Part shown: positions 47,410-55,118 of the stretch, in pieces
How the letters are laid out: the number at the start of each line of letters is the position of its first letter
How positions within the stretch are numbered: position 1 is the first letter of the stretch
Assembly (NCBI GenBank): GCA_944391405.1
Contig: CALXTN010000010.1
Location: 1 to 55,118, forward strand
DNA: 55,118 nucleotides
DNA from: an uncultured Alphaproteobacteria bacterium
GTDB lineage: Bacteria; Pseudomonadota; Alphaproteobacteria; RF32; CAG-239
Direction: 5' to 3'
Made by a program: the position numbers and the translations under genes
Notes under the pieces: model-generated
Told to the model about the DNA's origin: nothing
Database searches by the model: none
The model's input: the letters and a program-made list of their open reading frames with translations, nothing else

Positions 47410-47574
47410 AAAAATAAAGATTTAGTGAAACATATGTATATAAAATACGAAAAACTATATAACACAAATAAAACTTTAATGCAACATATTTTTTGTCTAT
47501 AAAAGTGTGATAATACATAGAAATAAGATAAGTGAGTATCAATTATGAGGAAAAGCAAGTTAAATAAAAAAATA

Positions 47575-47603
47575 TTGACATAAAAATAAAATAACCATAA
47601 TAT
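47575..47603 (+). promoter_or_regulatory. Promoter of the 86-aa membrane protein gene
   Basis: TTGACA (47575-47580), a 17-base spacer and TAATAT (47598-47603) lie 39 bases before the ATG. The 230-base divergent region holds nothing else that I can name. Confidence 0.8.
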
Positions 47604-47642
47604 CCACTCGCTATTTTTTTATAATTATAAAATTATTTTGCC

Positions 47643-47903
47643 ATGGAAAAATTAATTACGATTATTGTTTCAGTAGGTTTTATCTCTGTAATGATGTTTA
47701 CCACTCATGCGATAAGATATTGGATTCATAAACAGCGTCACTTATTTCGACAAAAGATACGAGATAAGTATATTGTAAGAGAGCCGCAAAAATTTCTGAG
47801 TTGGTCAAGCCGATTATCATTGATTGAAATTAAATATTTTTCAAGAGTACTTGACGGCGAGCATATAATAGAGAGGTTAAATGGTGTATTAACTGTAAAA
47901 TAA
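47643..47903 (+). CDS. Small single-pass membrane protein of unknown function
   Basis: This 86-aa protein has one N-terminal transmembrane helix (about 4-22) and then a basic juxtamembrane region (HKQRHLFRQKIRDK). The rest is a short soluble tail. The basic stretch after the helix favours a cytoplasmic tail. No family was recognised. A near-consensus promoter and a terminator make it a single expressed unit. The ATG (CCATGG) has no Shine-Dalgarno site. Confidence 0.6.
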   Translation: MEKLITIIVSVGFISVMMFTTHAIRYWIHKQRHLFRQKIRDKYIVREPQKFLSWSSRLSLIEIKYFSRVLDGEHIIERLNGVLTVK

Positions 47904-47909
47904 TCAAGT

Positions 47910-47947
47910 AGCGCGTTTCCTTAAAAATAGGGAAAAGCGCTTTTTTT
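47910..47947 (+). terminator. Terminator of the 86-aa gene
   Basis: AGCGC-G-TTTCC pairs with GGAAA-A-GCGCT (about 47910-47941), followed by a run of T. Confidence 0.85.
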
Positions 47948-47950
47948 GTA

Positions 47951-47992
47951 TAAAAAAACTCCTCTCAAGAAACAAGTTCTAAAGAGGAGTTT
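47951..47992 (-). terminator. Terminator of proS
   Basis: AAACTCCTCT pairs with AGAGGAGTTT across a loop of about 17 bases. On the minus strand a run of T follows. Confidence 0.75.
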
Positions 47993-48025
47993 CAAAAAGA
48001 AACTGTGATGTGTAATCAGCACTGA

Positions 48026-49549
48026 TTAATAAGAACGTGCATAGATAACATCAAGTGTCGCACCAGCTTTTCCAGAAAGCAGACATTCGCCTTCTGTACC
48101 ACTTTGATCAAATGGAATGCAACGAATAGTCAAACGCATTTCTTTCAATTTATCAAGAGTAGCTTCGTCACCTGACCATTTACCGCGAACAAAAGCAACT
48201 TTGGGAGCATTACCATTGTTATCCAAATAAACATTTGGATTAGCAAAGTAAGCTTCAAAATCTTTTGCGGTTTTAATGTTGGTGACAACGTTATGTTGCA
48301 AACGTTCCTGTGCACGTCTCAACATTATGTCTTGGATATTTTGCAATTTATCGGAAATTGAAGCCACAAAAGCGTCAACATCTTCAAAATTCTTCCAATC
48401 GCTACCGCTGATATTGATGCGGTTACGGAACATAACAGCATTTTTTTCCAAATCTTTAGCGCCGACTTCAACAATAATAGGAGCACCTTTACGAGTCCAT
48501 TCCCACATCTTGTCAACAGCTTCTTTGGGACGATTGTCTAATTTAACGCGAACCTTTTCTCCACCAAAGAATTTATCTTTGATAGCGTTTTTAATTTTTT
48601 CGGCATAGGCGTTAATTTCATCCGTCTTGCTTTTATCTTTAAGAATAGGGATAATAACCACCTGATAAGGAGCCAGCTTCGGTGGAACACACATTCCTTC
48701 ATCATCAGCGTGCGTCATAATTAAACCGCCGATAAGACGAGTAGAAACACCCCAAGAAGTTGTATAAGCGAATTCTTGTTCGTTATTAGAGTTAATGAAA
48801 GTGATATTTGCGGATTTTGCGAAGTTCTGTCCCAAGAAGTGAGAAGTTCCGGCTTGCAAAGAACGACCGTCTTGCATCATTGCTTCGATACAATAAGTTG
48901 TAACGGCGCCGGGGAATTTATCATATTCCGGTTTTTTACCTTTAATAACCGGCATAGCCATATCATTAACGCATAAATCTTCATACACTTTAAGCATCGT
49001 TTCGGCTTCTTGCTCAGCTTCTAGGAAAGTAGAGTGAGCGGTATGTCCTTCTTGCCATAAGAATTCACGAGTACGTAAGAACAAACGAGGTCTCATTTCC
49101 CAACGAACAACGTTAGCCCACTGGTTAATCAAAACCGGTAAATCACGATAAGAGTGTACCCATTTAGAGAATGAATCGGCAATAATGGTCTCTGAAGTAG
49201 GTCGAACGATAAGAGGTTCTTCAAGAGGGCTAGCTGGAACAAGTTTACCATCTTCCAAGCTTAAACGAGAATGAGTAACAATAGCCATTTCTTTAGCAAA
49301 ACCTTCAACATGTTCGGCTTCTTTTTGGAAATAGCTTAAGGGGATGAAAAGCGGAAAATAACAATTTTCATGATTTGTTTCCTTAATCTTTTCATCTAAT
49401 AAGCGCTGAATACGTTCCCAAATTCCGTATCCCCAAGGTTTAATAACCATACACCCCGGAGAAGAGGAAACTTCGGCCATATCAGCAGCAGCTATCACAT
49501 TTTGATACCAATCCGGATAGCTGTTCTCTCTAATATTTTTCAGAGCCAT
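48026..49549 (-). CDS. proS: Prolyl-tRNA synthetase, archaeal/eukaryotic type
   Basis: This 507-aa class II synthetase charges tRNA-Pro. It lacks the bacterial editing insertion between motifs 2 and 3 and has instead the archaeal/eukaryotic-type (ProS class 3) pattern: SPGCMVIKPWGYGIWERIQ near 32, RPTSETII, WANVVRWEMRPRLFLRTREFLWQEGHTAH, GTSHFLGQNFAKSANITF, and the C-terminal domain that ends with RSY. Most alphaproteobacteria carry the bacterial class, so this gene is probably of foreign origin. The ATG at 49549 with AGGA upstream is preferred over a TTG two codons earlier. Confidence 0.95.
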   Translation of the reverse strand: MALKNIRENSYPDWYQNVIAAADMAEVSSSPGCMVIKPWGYGIWERIQRLLDEKIKETNHENCYFPLFIPLSYFQKEAEHVEGFAKEMAIVTHSRLSLEDGKLVPASPLEEPLIVRPTSETIIADSFSKWVHSYRDLPVLINQWANVVRWEMRPRLFLRTREFLWQEGHTAHSTFLEAEQEAETMLKVYEDLCVNDMAMPVIKGKKPEYDKFPGAVTTYCIEAMMQDGRSLQAGTSHFLGQNFAKSANITFINSNNEQEFAYTTSWGVSTRLIGGLIMTHADDEGMCVPPKLAPYQVVIIPILKDKSKTDEINAYAEKIKNAIKDKFFGGEKVRVKLDNRPKEAVDKMWEWTRKGAPIIVEVGAKDLEKNAVMFRNRINISGSDWKNFEDVDAFVASISDKLQNIQDIMLRRAQERLQHNVVTNIKTAKDFEAYFANPNVYLDNNGNAPKVAFVRGKWSGDEATLDKLKEMRLTIRCIPFDQSGTEGECLLSGKAGATLDVIYARSY

Positions 49550-49717
49550 AACCAAATATCCTTTTATTAAATTGTTTTAAAAGCGAACAAATTTAACACC
49601 CAAAAAAAGGTTATGTCAAGAATATTAGTGTGCAAAAGATGATTCATTTAATGATTTTTAAGAGATTAAAATATAAAATTAAAACCAATATGTACGAAAG
49701 GAAAAGAAGAGGATAAT

Positions 49718-50077
49718 ATGAAAAAAATATTAGCAATTTTATTGATGATGATGAGTTTTATCATGAACGGTTGCAAAAGCGAAAATGCAACGAACCGAAT
49801 TTATGTCTTTTCACAACCAGGATGTATTCATTGTGAACATGCTCGTGAGTATATGCAAAGATATTACAAGAATTATGACATAAAAGAGATGAATATTCGA
49901 GAAGGTAATAATATGGGTTATATGTTGGGGTATGCGAGAAAATTTAAGGTATCCCAACAGAGTTTAGGTACGCCTTTTATTGTAATGGGTAATCAATATA
50001 TAATGGGATGGGGAAATCAACAAGTGAAAGATTTTAATCGTTATGCTAAAAACTTCCGTCCACAAAATCAAAAATAA
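49718..50077 (+). CDS. Thioredoxin-fold lipoprotein (glutaredoxin-like)
   Basis: This 119-aa protein has a signal peptide ending in the lipobox MNGC (Cys near 19) and then a short thioredoxin/glutaredoxin fold with the redox motif GCIHC (near 35-39) and the cis-Pro in GTPFIV. It would act on thiols or disulfides at the outer face of the cell membrane. The partner is unknown. GGAAAAGAAGAGG precedes the ATG. Confidence 0.8.
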   Translation: MKKILAILLMMMSFIMNGCKSENATNRIYVFSQPGCIHCEHAREYMQRYYKNYDIKEMNIREGNNMGYMLGYARKFKVSQQSLGTPFIVMGNQYIMGWGNQQVKDFNRYAKNFRPQNQK

Positions 50078-50092
50078 TGGACGATAATAAAT

Positions 50093-50130
50093 TAAAAAAA
50101 AGCACCAATCAGCAAGAGAGGTGCTTTTTT
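50093..50130. terminator. Bidirectional terminator
   Basis: AGCACC (50101-50106) and GGTGCT (50120-50125) form the stem, with seven A on the left and six T on the right. It lies between convergent genes. Confidence 0.85.
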
Positions 50131-50149
50131 ATGTATAAGTAATTAATTA

Positions 50150-50689
50150 TTACTTATTGAAATAGCGTTTTAAGAGGCCGTCAAATCCTCTGCCATGACG
50201 AGCTTCATCTTTAGCCATTTCGTGAATGCTATCGTGAATGGCATCATAACCGAGTTCTTTAGCTAAAGTAGCAATTTTCTTTTTACCATCACAAGCCCCA
50301 AATTCAGCATCTGCGCGCATTTGAACGTTTTTCTCTGTAGAATCTGTCACAACTTCACCAAGCATTTCGGCAATACGAGCAGCATGGTCAGCTTCATCTA
50401 AAGCGTAGCGTTTGAAAGCCTCAGCAATTTCAGGATAACCTTCACGGTCAGCCTGACGGCTCATAGCAAGATACATACCAACTTCACAGCATTCACCGTT
50501 AAAGTGTTCACGAAGACCAGCAACAACACGTTCATCTAAACCTTTGGCAACGCCGATTCTGTGTTCATCAGCATAAGCTTTATTTTCTTCATCCATTAAT
50601 TTAAAAGTTTTAGCACCGCAAATAGGACAAACTTCAGGCATAGTATCGCTTTCGATAACTTGTCCGCAAACTGTACAAATATATTTCAT
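50150..50689 (-). CDS. Reverse-type rubrerythrin
   Basis: This 179-aa protein has an N-terminal rubredoxin-like domain (CTVCGQ and CPICGA, residues about 4-27) and then a ferritin-like di-iron four-helix bundle, the reverse order of classical rubrerythrin. Conserved Glu/His pairs include [22 protein letters not shown] and DEARHGRGF. Such proteins reduce hydrogen peroxide in anaerobes and protect against oxygen. The ATG at 50689 has AAAGGGA upstream; a longer frame to 50755 is not needed. Confidence 0.93.
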   Translation of the reverse strand: MKYICTVCGQVIESDTMPEVCPICGAKTFKLMDEENKAYADEHRIGVAKGLDERVVAGLREHFNGECCEVGMYLAMSRQADREGYPEIAEAFKRYALDEADHAARIAEMLGEVVTDSTEKNVQMRADAEFGACDGKKKIATLAKELGYDAIHDSIHEMAKDEARHGRGFDGLLKRYFNK

Positions 50690-50881
50690 GAGATTAGTCC
50701 CTTTCATAATAAATTCAAACAAGGTATATGTAGGAAGTAATAAATCAAAAGTCAAATACTAAAATCTGTGTAAAGAAAAAGTTTTAACTTGAGTGAAAAA
50801 GAGAGATACATAAAATAAACATAAGCATAATTACCTATATTAACAAGGTAATAGCTAGATAAATATAATAGGGAGATAATT

Positions 50882-51895
50882 ATGAGTGATAAAATGATGA
50901 AGATAGTACTTTCTGTACTAACAGTTATTTTATTAATTTTAATCATCGGTCTGGTTGCTATGAAAGGTGGAGCAACAAAGGCCGATTTAAATAAAATAGC
51001 ATTAAGAATAGGAGAACTGCGTCAATATCGAACCATGAATAGAGCGGATATAAATGGTGCGATGGAAAAAGCATTTTCAAGAATAGGTTACAATGTTGTA
51101 ACTACAACAGAGGATAATTTATATACAGACGCCTCCAAAGATGCCGGTGTAAATTTATACATTCGCGGCTATGGTCCGTATAATGAAGTAAAGACAAATG
51201 CCAAAGGTGTTAATGTTGTATATATCAGAGATTATGACTCTTTGTTTGAAGAGGAAGCAAAAGTTTTCGATGGTGTAGCCACATCATCTCCAGATTTTTA
51301 TAATTATTTGCTTGGAGCAGGTTACGCTGCAGCTTATGTTCCGGAATTTACAGATCCGTCAGTATATTATCCGGCACCTAAAAAAGAATTGGAAAGAGAT
51401 TTATTATATGTAGGCGATAACAATCGTCCAAGTAAAGCAATAGCAACAGCTGTAGAGGCAAAGTTGCCTTTAGAAATATATGGTCGTTTCTGGGCGGGAA
51501 ATATAGATGAGAAATTTATTAAAGGAGAATATATTCATGATAATGATTTAGGATCATATTTTTCATCAGCTAAAATTAATTTAGTGAATGTCAGCGATCA
51601 CGAAGCAGAGCTGTTGATAATTCCATCACGAGTATTTGATATAGCTGCAAGTAAAGGCTTTATGCTTGCTCCCTATAATAAAGGGATAGAAAATGTTTTC
51701 GGTGATGCGATTCCAATGTATAAAAACGCAGAAGAACTAAAAACTCTTTATAACCAATATATCAATGATGAAAAAGCACGGGCAGAAAAAGCTGAAAAAG
51801 CTTATAAAATAGCTGTTTCAGAATATAATGTTGATTTATTTGTTCAACGGATCAACGGTTTAGTAGAGTTTTTAATAAACGAGAAGAAACTCTAG
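50882..51895 (+). CDS. N-terminally anchored CgeB-like glycosyltransferase (first of pair)
   Basis: This 337-aa protein has one N-terminal transmembrane helix (about 8-26) and then a GT-B-like domain of the CgeB/spore-maturation type. The hallmark is the C-terminal SRVFDIAASKGFMLAPYNKGIENVFGD segment near 252-278, followed by a YKNAEEL strand. LLYVGDNN near 180 begins the second Rossmann half. Positive charge before the helix predicts that the catalytic domain faces the periplasm, which is unusual because nucleotide sugars are in the cytoplasm. AGGGAG precedes the ATG. The next gene is a similar protein three bases on. Confidence 0.7.
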   Translation: MSDKMMKIVLSVLTVILLILIIGLVAMKGGATKADLNKIALRIGELRQYRTMNRADINGAMEKAFSRIGYNVVTTTEDNLYTDASKDAGVNLYIRGYGPYNEVKTNAKGVNVVYIRDYDSLFEEEAKVFDGVATSSPDFYNYLLGAGYAAAYVPEFTDPSVYYPAPKKELERDLLYVGDNNRPSKAIATAVEAKLPLEIYGRFWAGNIDEKFIKGEYIHDNDLGSYFSSAKINLVNVSDHEAELLIIPSRVFDIAASKGFMLAPYNKGIENVFGDAIPMYKNAEELKTLYNQYINDEKARAEKAEKAYKIAVSEYNVDLFVQRINGLVEFLINEKKL

Positions 51896-51897
51896 AA

Positions 51898-52872
51898 ATG
51901 AAATTGCCTATAGTACAAAAAATTTATATCATTCTATTGGCAATAGTTGCGGCAGTGGCGCTATGCGTCCTGCCGTTTTTTGCGATTGATAAAGAGACAA
52001 TATATGTATATACTGCAAATATATATCCAGATAGTCGAGAGCAAGGTTTTGTTAATGCATTAAAAAGAATAGGTTACAAAGTTAAATTAAATAATAAATC
52101 ATCTCCTGCGCCCGATAGTATAGGTTTTTGGTTTACGCCACCGAAGTATTTGGCAAAAATTAATCAATCGCAAGCTAAATATAATTTAATTTATAGTGAG
52201 GGATATTACCCGCTAGATAGTCAAGAAGTTCAAACAAATTTAATAATATTAACACCATATCAGGATTTATATGAGCACTATGTTCGCTCAAATATCAAAA
52301 GCGCAAAATTTGTATTAGGTGTTAATTTAGAAGATTTCTCTGTAAATTCGAAAAATTTTTTGAAAGGATATAAGAAATATCCGTTGATATATTATGGGGG
52401 AGATACTCTATCGCCATTAGCAGAGAAATTACGCCAAGAAAAAAATGTTAAGTTTTTAGTTCAAAAAGGTGAAATCGGTGCAAATATCTTACCGATAAAA
52501 GAAGGAGATGTAACTGAAAGGGGGGATTTTTTATCTAAAGCAAGTATTGTGGCTTTGTACAATTATGAAAACAGTCCACAAAGAAAGTATATTCAACCAG
52601 AACTTATGGAAGCTGCAGCATCAGGGGCTTTAGTTGTCAGTACTCCTAATAGTGCCGTTGAGGAAATATATGGGGATAGTATTGTTATGTATAGAAATTT
52701 AGAAGAGTTTCCCAAACAAATAAATTATTATCTGACTCATCAGGAAATTATGAGGAACAAGATAATAAAAGCTCATAAAATAACCGCAGAAAAATTAAGT
52801 TCAGAAGCTTCGGCACGCAGAATACATGAACTTATAGAATGGTTAAACAGAACTAAGCGTAACGGCGATTAA
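51898..52872 (+). CDS. N-terminally anchored CgeB-like glycosyltransferase (second of pair)
   Basis: This 324-aa protein is a diverged paralogue of the upstream one. It has an N-terminal helix (about 8-30), and a GT-B-like domain with QPELMEAAASGALVVSTPNSAVEEIYGDSIVMYRNLEEF near 237-275. There is no own Shine-Dalgarno site; translation probably continues from the upstream gene, whose stop is two bases before the ATG. The 3' end overlaps a convergent esterase gene by 20 bases. The topology is again predicted N-in, C-out. Confidence 0.7.
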   Translation: MKLPIVQKIYIILLAIVAAVALCVLPFFAIDKETIYVYTANIYPDSREQGFVNALKRIGYKVKLNNKSSPAPDSIGFWFTPPKYLAKINQSQAKYNLIYSEGYYPLDSQEVQTNLIILTPYQDLYEHYVRSNIKSAKFVLGVNLEDFSVNSKNFLKGYKKYPLIYYGGDTLSPLAEKLRQEKNVKFLVQKGEIGANILPIKEGDVTERGDFLSKASIVALYNYENSPQRKYIQPELMEAAASGALVVSTPNSAVEEIYGDSIVMYRNLEEFPKQINYYLTHQEIMRNKIIKAHKITAEKLSSEASARRIHELIEWLNRTKRNGD

Positions 52873-53551
52873 TAATAGAAGCGGCATCCTTCATCTCTTC
52901 ATCAATTAAGCGATGCTCTATACCATCATATTCGATAGCTTCCCAATCAATATTATGTTTCTCTAACCAATCTTTAGTAAAATCAAGAGTTTTATACTGT
53001 ACGGATAAATCGCTCGTGCCGTGGAATAAATAAATTTCTGGTCGAGAAGAAAGTTCCTTTTCTAACATATCTTTACCACAAATAATACCCGCAAACGGAA
53101 ATATCCCACCAAGTTCATATTTACGCGTCAGTCCCACATACATAGAAAGCATAGCTCCTTGTGAAAATCCCATTAAAAAAGTATCTTTATTTTTCACTTT
53201 AAGTTCGTGCTGCAAAGATGTGATAAAGGAATTAATTTTTTTAGCCGCCTGACTGATGCGTATACCTGTTCGGTTATAAATTTCAACAATTTCCGCAGTA
53301 GACGTTTCAGGTTTTCTCCTTTTTCTGTCAGGGTCAACATCAACCAAGGCGTACCACTGTTTTTTAGAGGGGTTACGCTCACTTTGCATATCTGCTTCAG
53401 GAACAACAACCAAAGCCCCCTTAACATCTTTGGCTAACGTTTCTGCAAAGGGTTCAACATCTTCAATACAGCTATTATACCCATGCAAAAAAACAATAAG
53501 TTTATCAACCTTATCATCGGATTTAAAAGCCTTATATTTAAAGATACTCAT
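52853..53551 (-). CDS. Alpha/beta hydrolase (carboxylesterase/phospholipase, YpfH-like)
   Basis: This 232-aa cytoplasmic hydrolase has the oxyanion turn FLHGYNS near 22, the nucleophile elbow GFSQGAM (Ser near 139), the catalytic Asp in HGTSDLSVQ near 191 and the His in EHRLID near 218. It fits the predicted esterase/YpfH family; the natural ester is unknown. GGTGAGG lies before the ATG at 53551; a TTG 15 bases earlier is less likely. Its 3' end overlaps the convergent glycosyltransferase gene. Confidence 0.88.
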   Translation of the reverse strand: MSIFKYKAFKSDDKVDKLIVFLHGYNSCIEDVEPFAETLAKDVKGALVVVPEADMQSERNPSKKQWYALVDVDPDRKRRKPETSTAEIVEIYNRTGIRISQAAKKINSFITSLQHELKVKNKDTFLMGFSQGAMLSMYVGLTRKYELGGIFPFAGIICGKDMLEKELSSRPEIYLFHGTSDLSVQYKTLDFTKDWLEKHNIDWEAIEYDGIEHRLIDEEMKDAASIINRRYA

Positions 53552-53670
53552 AAAAAACCTCACCAATAATACAAAATGTTTAGCTTGGTAAAAGTTAAAA
53601 ATATACTAAAATATACGAAAAATTTACGAATATTAAGTAAAAAGAAACAAAATATTGGAAAGGTAAAAGT

Positions 53671-54954
53671 ATGTTGCACCAAGTAAGCGTGTATGAAAAA
53701 GTTGTTACAGCAATATGTCAAGATCACGAAGTTATATACAAAGATTATGCGGAAGAATGGCGTAGGAGAGGACATTATAAAGAGGAATTTGCGACATTTG
53801 TAGAATATACGCGCTATGCAAATAGTCTGGTTAAAGAAAAAGATTTTACATTAAAATGTGCAATAGAAAAGGCTAAAAAAGCAGGTCTTACAATAATTAA
53901 AGAACTGATACCTGAATTTTTACTTTTACCATCAGAGAAAAAGACGATACTAAAAGCAGAAGAGCAAGGTCGCATAAAAGCCGGTGAGGTTATAAGATTT
54001 AAGGGATACAATCGAGAAATCATCGGATGCGATTATAGCCGATTGCCGGAAGATACGGATGCGTTTGTTGTATTTTCGGGCCACCCTGGAGCAGCAAGTC
54101 CTGCTGTTTATGCGTGGTTTAAGCATTTTCGCCGCACTGGAAAAGCTGTAAAGTTGATTTTTCTAGGGTTAAAAGATAATCAAGGTAATTCCGATTTCAC
54201 AGATTCTAGTTTAGTGTATAATGTCGGTTCCGAGCAAGAGATGTATCGTCGCTATTTTAAGGCAATGGGAGTTTCGCATGAAATTGTAGATGAATGTATA
54301 AGTGAAGCCTATGATATTTCAACCGAAGATAATATTGAAAGGTTGGCGGAGATAAAGAATAAAATATGGGGAGATAAAGAAATCAAATTGGTTATGTTCG
54401 GCTATCCTGTCTATCAAACCCGAATTGCTACTGAATTTGCATGGAGTTTTTCTAGAATGGAAAAAGAAGGAAAATGTAAAGGTGTTAATTTTATAATGCC
54501 GTCATATAAACCCAGTCAAAGTGAGTACGAGCGTTATTTTTCATACGATAATTTGAATGGCATCGCCTCAGATATTATCATTGGTAATTGTACGGCACAC
54601 CCATACCGAGTAAAAGGAGAACCACGTTTTGATATAGGGTGGGGAAAATATCCGGAAGCGTATAAAAAAATACTGCCGTTAAGTTTGGTTTATTCATATC
54701 CGAATGTGGCACACGAATTAGCGGGAACAGATATAAAGGTAGCAACGGTGTTAAAGATATTGAGAGCGATACAGCACAAGACATACGGGTACGAGCATCC
54801 AAAGAAAACCGATAAGCAGATATGTTATAATGTTTTGGCGATGCGTCGTCGATTGGTAGAAGAAAAATTGAGCGATAAAAGATTGATAAAAGAAGGATAC
54901 GGATTAAGTAAAGCCGAATATTTGCAACGTCTGCGAGCAACACAGCAGCGCTAA
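53671..54954 (+). CDS. Unknown 427-aa protein
   Basis: I do not recognise this cytoplasmic protein. The first 100 residues are helical and charged. Two alpha/beta halves follow, DAFVVFSGHPGAASPAVYAWF near 130 and IKLVMFGYPVYQTR near 244, each with a strand, Gly-rich loop and helix, which suggests a Rossmann-like tandem domain. The C-terminal 70 residues are basic and helical. A GGAAAGG site supports the start. It ends 80 bases before the lexA start, with the lexA promoter between. Confidence 0.6.
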   Translation: MLHQVSVYEKVVTAICQDHEVIYKDYAEEWRRRGHYKEEFATFVEYTRYANSLVKEKDFTLKCAIEKAKKAGLTIIKELIPEFLLLPSEKKTILKAEEQGRIKAGEVIRFKGYNREIIGCDYSRLPEDTDAFVVFSGHPGAASPAVYAWFKHFRRTGKAVKLIFLGLKDNQGNSDFTDSSLVYNVGSEQEMYRRYFKAMGVSHEIVDECISEAYDISTEDNIERLAEIKNKIWGDKEIKLVMFGYPVYQTRIATEFAWSFSRMEKEGKCKGVNFIMPSYKPSQSEYERYFSYDNLNGIASDIIIGNCTAHPYRVKGEPRFDIGWGKYPEAYKKILPLSLVYSYPNVAHELAGTDIKVATVLKILRAIQHKTYGYEHPKKTDKQICYNVLAMRRRLVEEKLSDKRLIKEGYGLSKAEYLQRLRATQQR

Positions 54955-54974
54955 AATATAGTTTAAAAAAGCGC

Positions 54975-55018
54975 TTGACAAGTGAAATAAAAAGAACTAA
55001 AGTAGAACAAAATTGAAC
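54975..55018 (+). promoter_or_regulatory. lexA promoter with overlapping LexA box
   Basis: TTGACA (54975-54980), a 17-base spacer and TAAAGT (54998-55003) form the promoter. The sequence GAAC-N7-GAAC (54994-55008) overlaps the -10 box; this direct repeat is the alphaproteobacterial SOS box. A third GAAC follows at 55015-55018 after six bases. Autorepression of lexA and induction by DNA damage are expected. Confidence 0.85.
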
Positions 55019-55033
55019 GCAGATGGAGGGAGT

Positions 55034-55118
55034 ATGTTAACACCGAAACAACATAAACTACTGGTTTATATAGATAATTTTATTAAAGAAACCGGACATT
55101 CGCCATCATTTGAAGAAA
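55034..55118 (+). CDS. lexA: SOS repressor LexA, start only
   Basis: The first 28 codons are in the window. The residues MLTPKQHKLLVYIDNFIKE and then TGHSPSFEE match the winged-helix DNA-binding N-terminus of LexA (MLT-KQ-LL and G-x-x-PSF-E pattern). A GGAGGG site precedes the ATG and the box described above lies just upstream. The protease domain is beyond the window end. Confidence 0.92.
   Translation, partial: MLTPKQHKLLVYIDNFIKETGHSPSFEE

Overview
This is an AT-rich chromosomal window that reads as an alphaproteobacterium. The evidence is a ChpT-type histidine phosphotransferase (part of the CckA-ChpT-CtrA relay), an F1 ATP synthase operon in the order delta-alpha-gamma-beta-epsilon without the Fo genes, the alphaproteobacterial type of LexA box (GAAC-N7-GAAC) before a lexA start, a PqiC/Mla-type lipid-transport operon and LolCD. 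HydG, a reverse-type rubrerythrin and an iron alcohol dehydrogenase point to an anaerobic, fermenting, possibly hydrogen-evolving life style, as in the low-GC gut alphaproteobacteria (my inference).

Layout. Positions 1-1894 carry a structured leader with an intrinsic terminator, two staphylococcal-nuclease-like genes (one secreted, one membrane-anchored) and an acidic protein that ends in the SSB-type tail DDDIPF. This block lies on the 3' side of tRNA-Lys(CTT), a usual island position. From 2.2 to 13.7 kb are cca, a very large exported MORN/YwqK-repeat protein, a helical-repeat protein, a nitroreductase, a eukaryotic-type phosphomannomutase, a class I glutamine amidotransferase-like hydrolase, an EamA transporter and a WG-like repeat protein. 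From 13.9 to 24.6 kb are rpsD with a long structured leader, lolD/lolC, lineage-specific unknowns, an mlaE-mlaF-mlaD-pqiC-type operon, a PfkB-like kinase with an altered catalytic motif and a 17-nt homopolymer, and a membrane glycosyltransferase. From 24.7 to 34.6 kb are atpHAGDC, a second WG-like protein, chpT-priA and an exported unknown.

From 34.7 to 41.6 kb (plus strand) are trmFO, two squalene/phytoene-synthase-fold proteins with altered Asp motifs, an outer-membrane barrel, an Fe-ADH and a GtrII-like membrane protein. From 41.7 to 55.1 kb are an M16 peptidase, elbB, hydG, a second helical-repeat protein, an acetyltransferase, an archaeal/eukaryotic-type prolyl-tRNA synthetase, a thioredoxin-fold lipoprotein, rubrerythrin, two tandem N-terminally anchored CgeB-like glycosyltransferases, an esterase, an unknown 427-aa protein and the start of lexA.

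A recurring signature is a group of genes, mostly lineage-specific unknowns plus hydG, that each have a near-consensus TTGACA-N16/17-TATAAT-type promoter about 35-50 nt before an ATG that has no Shine-Dalgarno sequence. Conserved genes in the same window usually have a clear AGGAG-like site. No insertion sequence, integrase or CRISPR array was seen. The best candidates for something undescribed are the nuclease/SSB-tail operon, the paired anchored CgeB-like proteins, the degenerate squalene-synthase pair and the candidate structured RNAs at 65-188 and 13795-13926.
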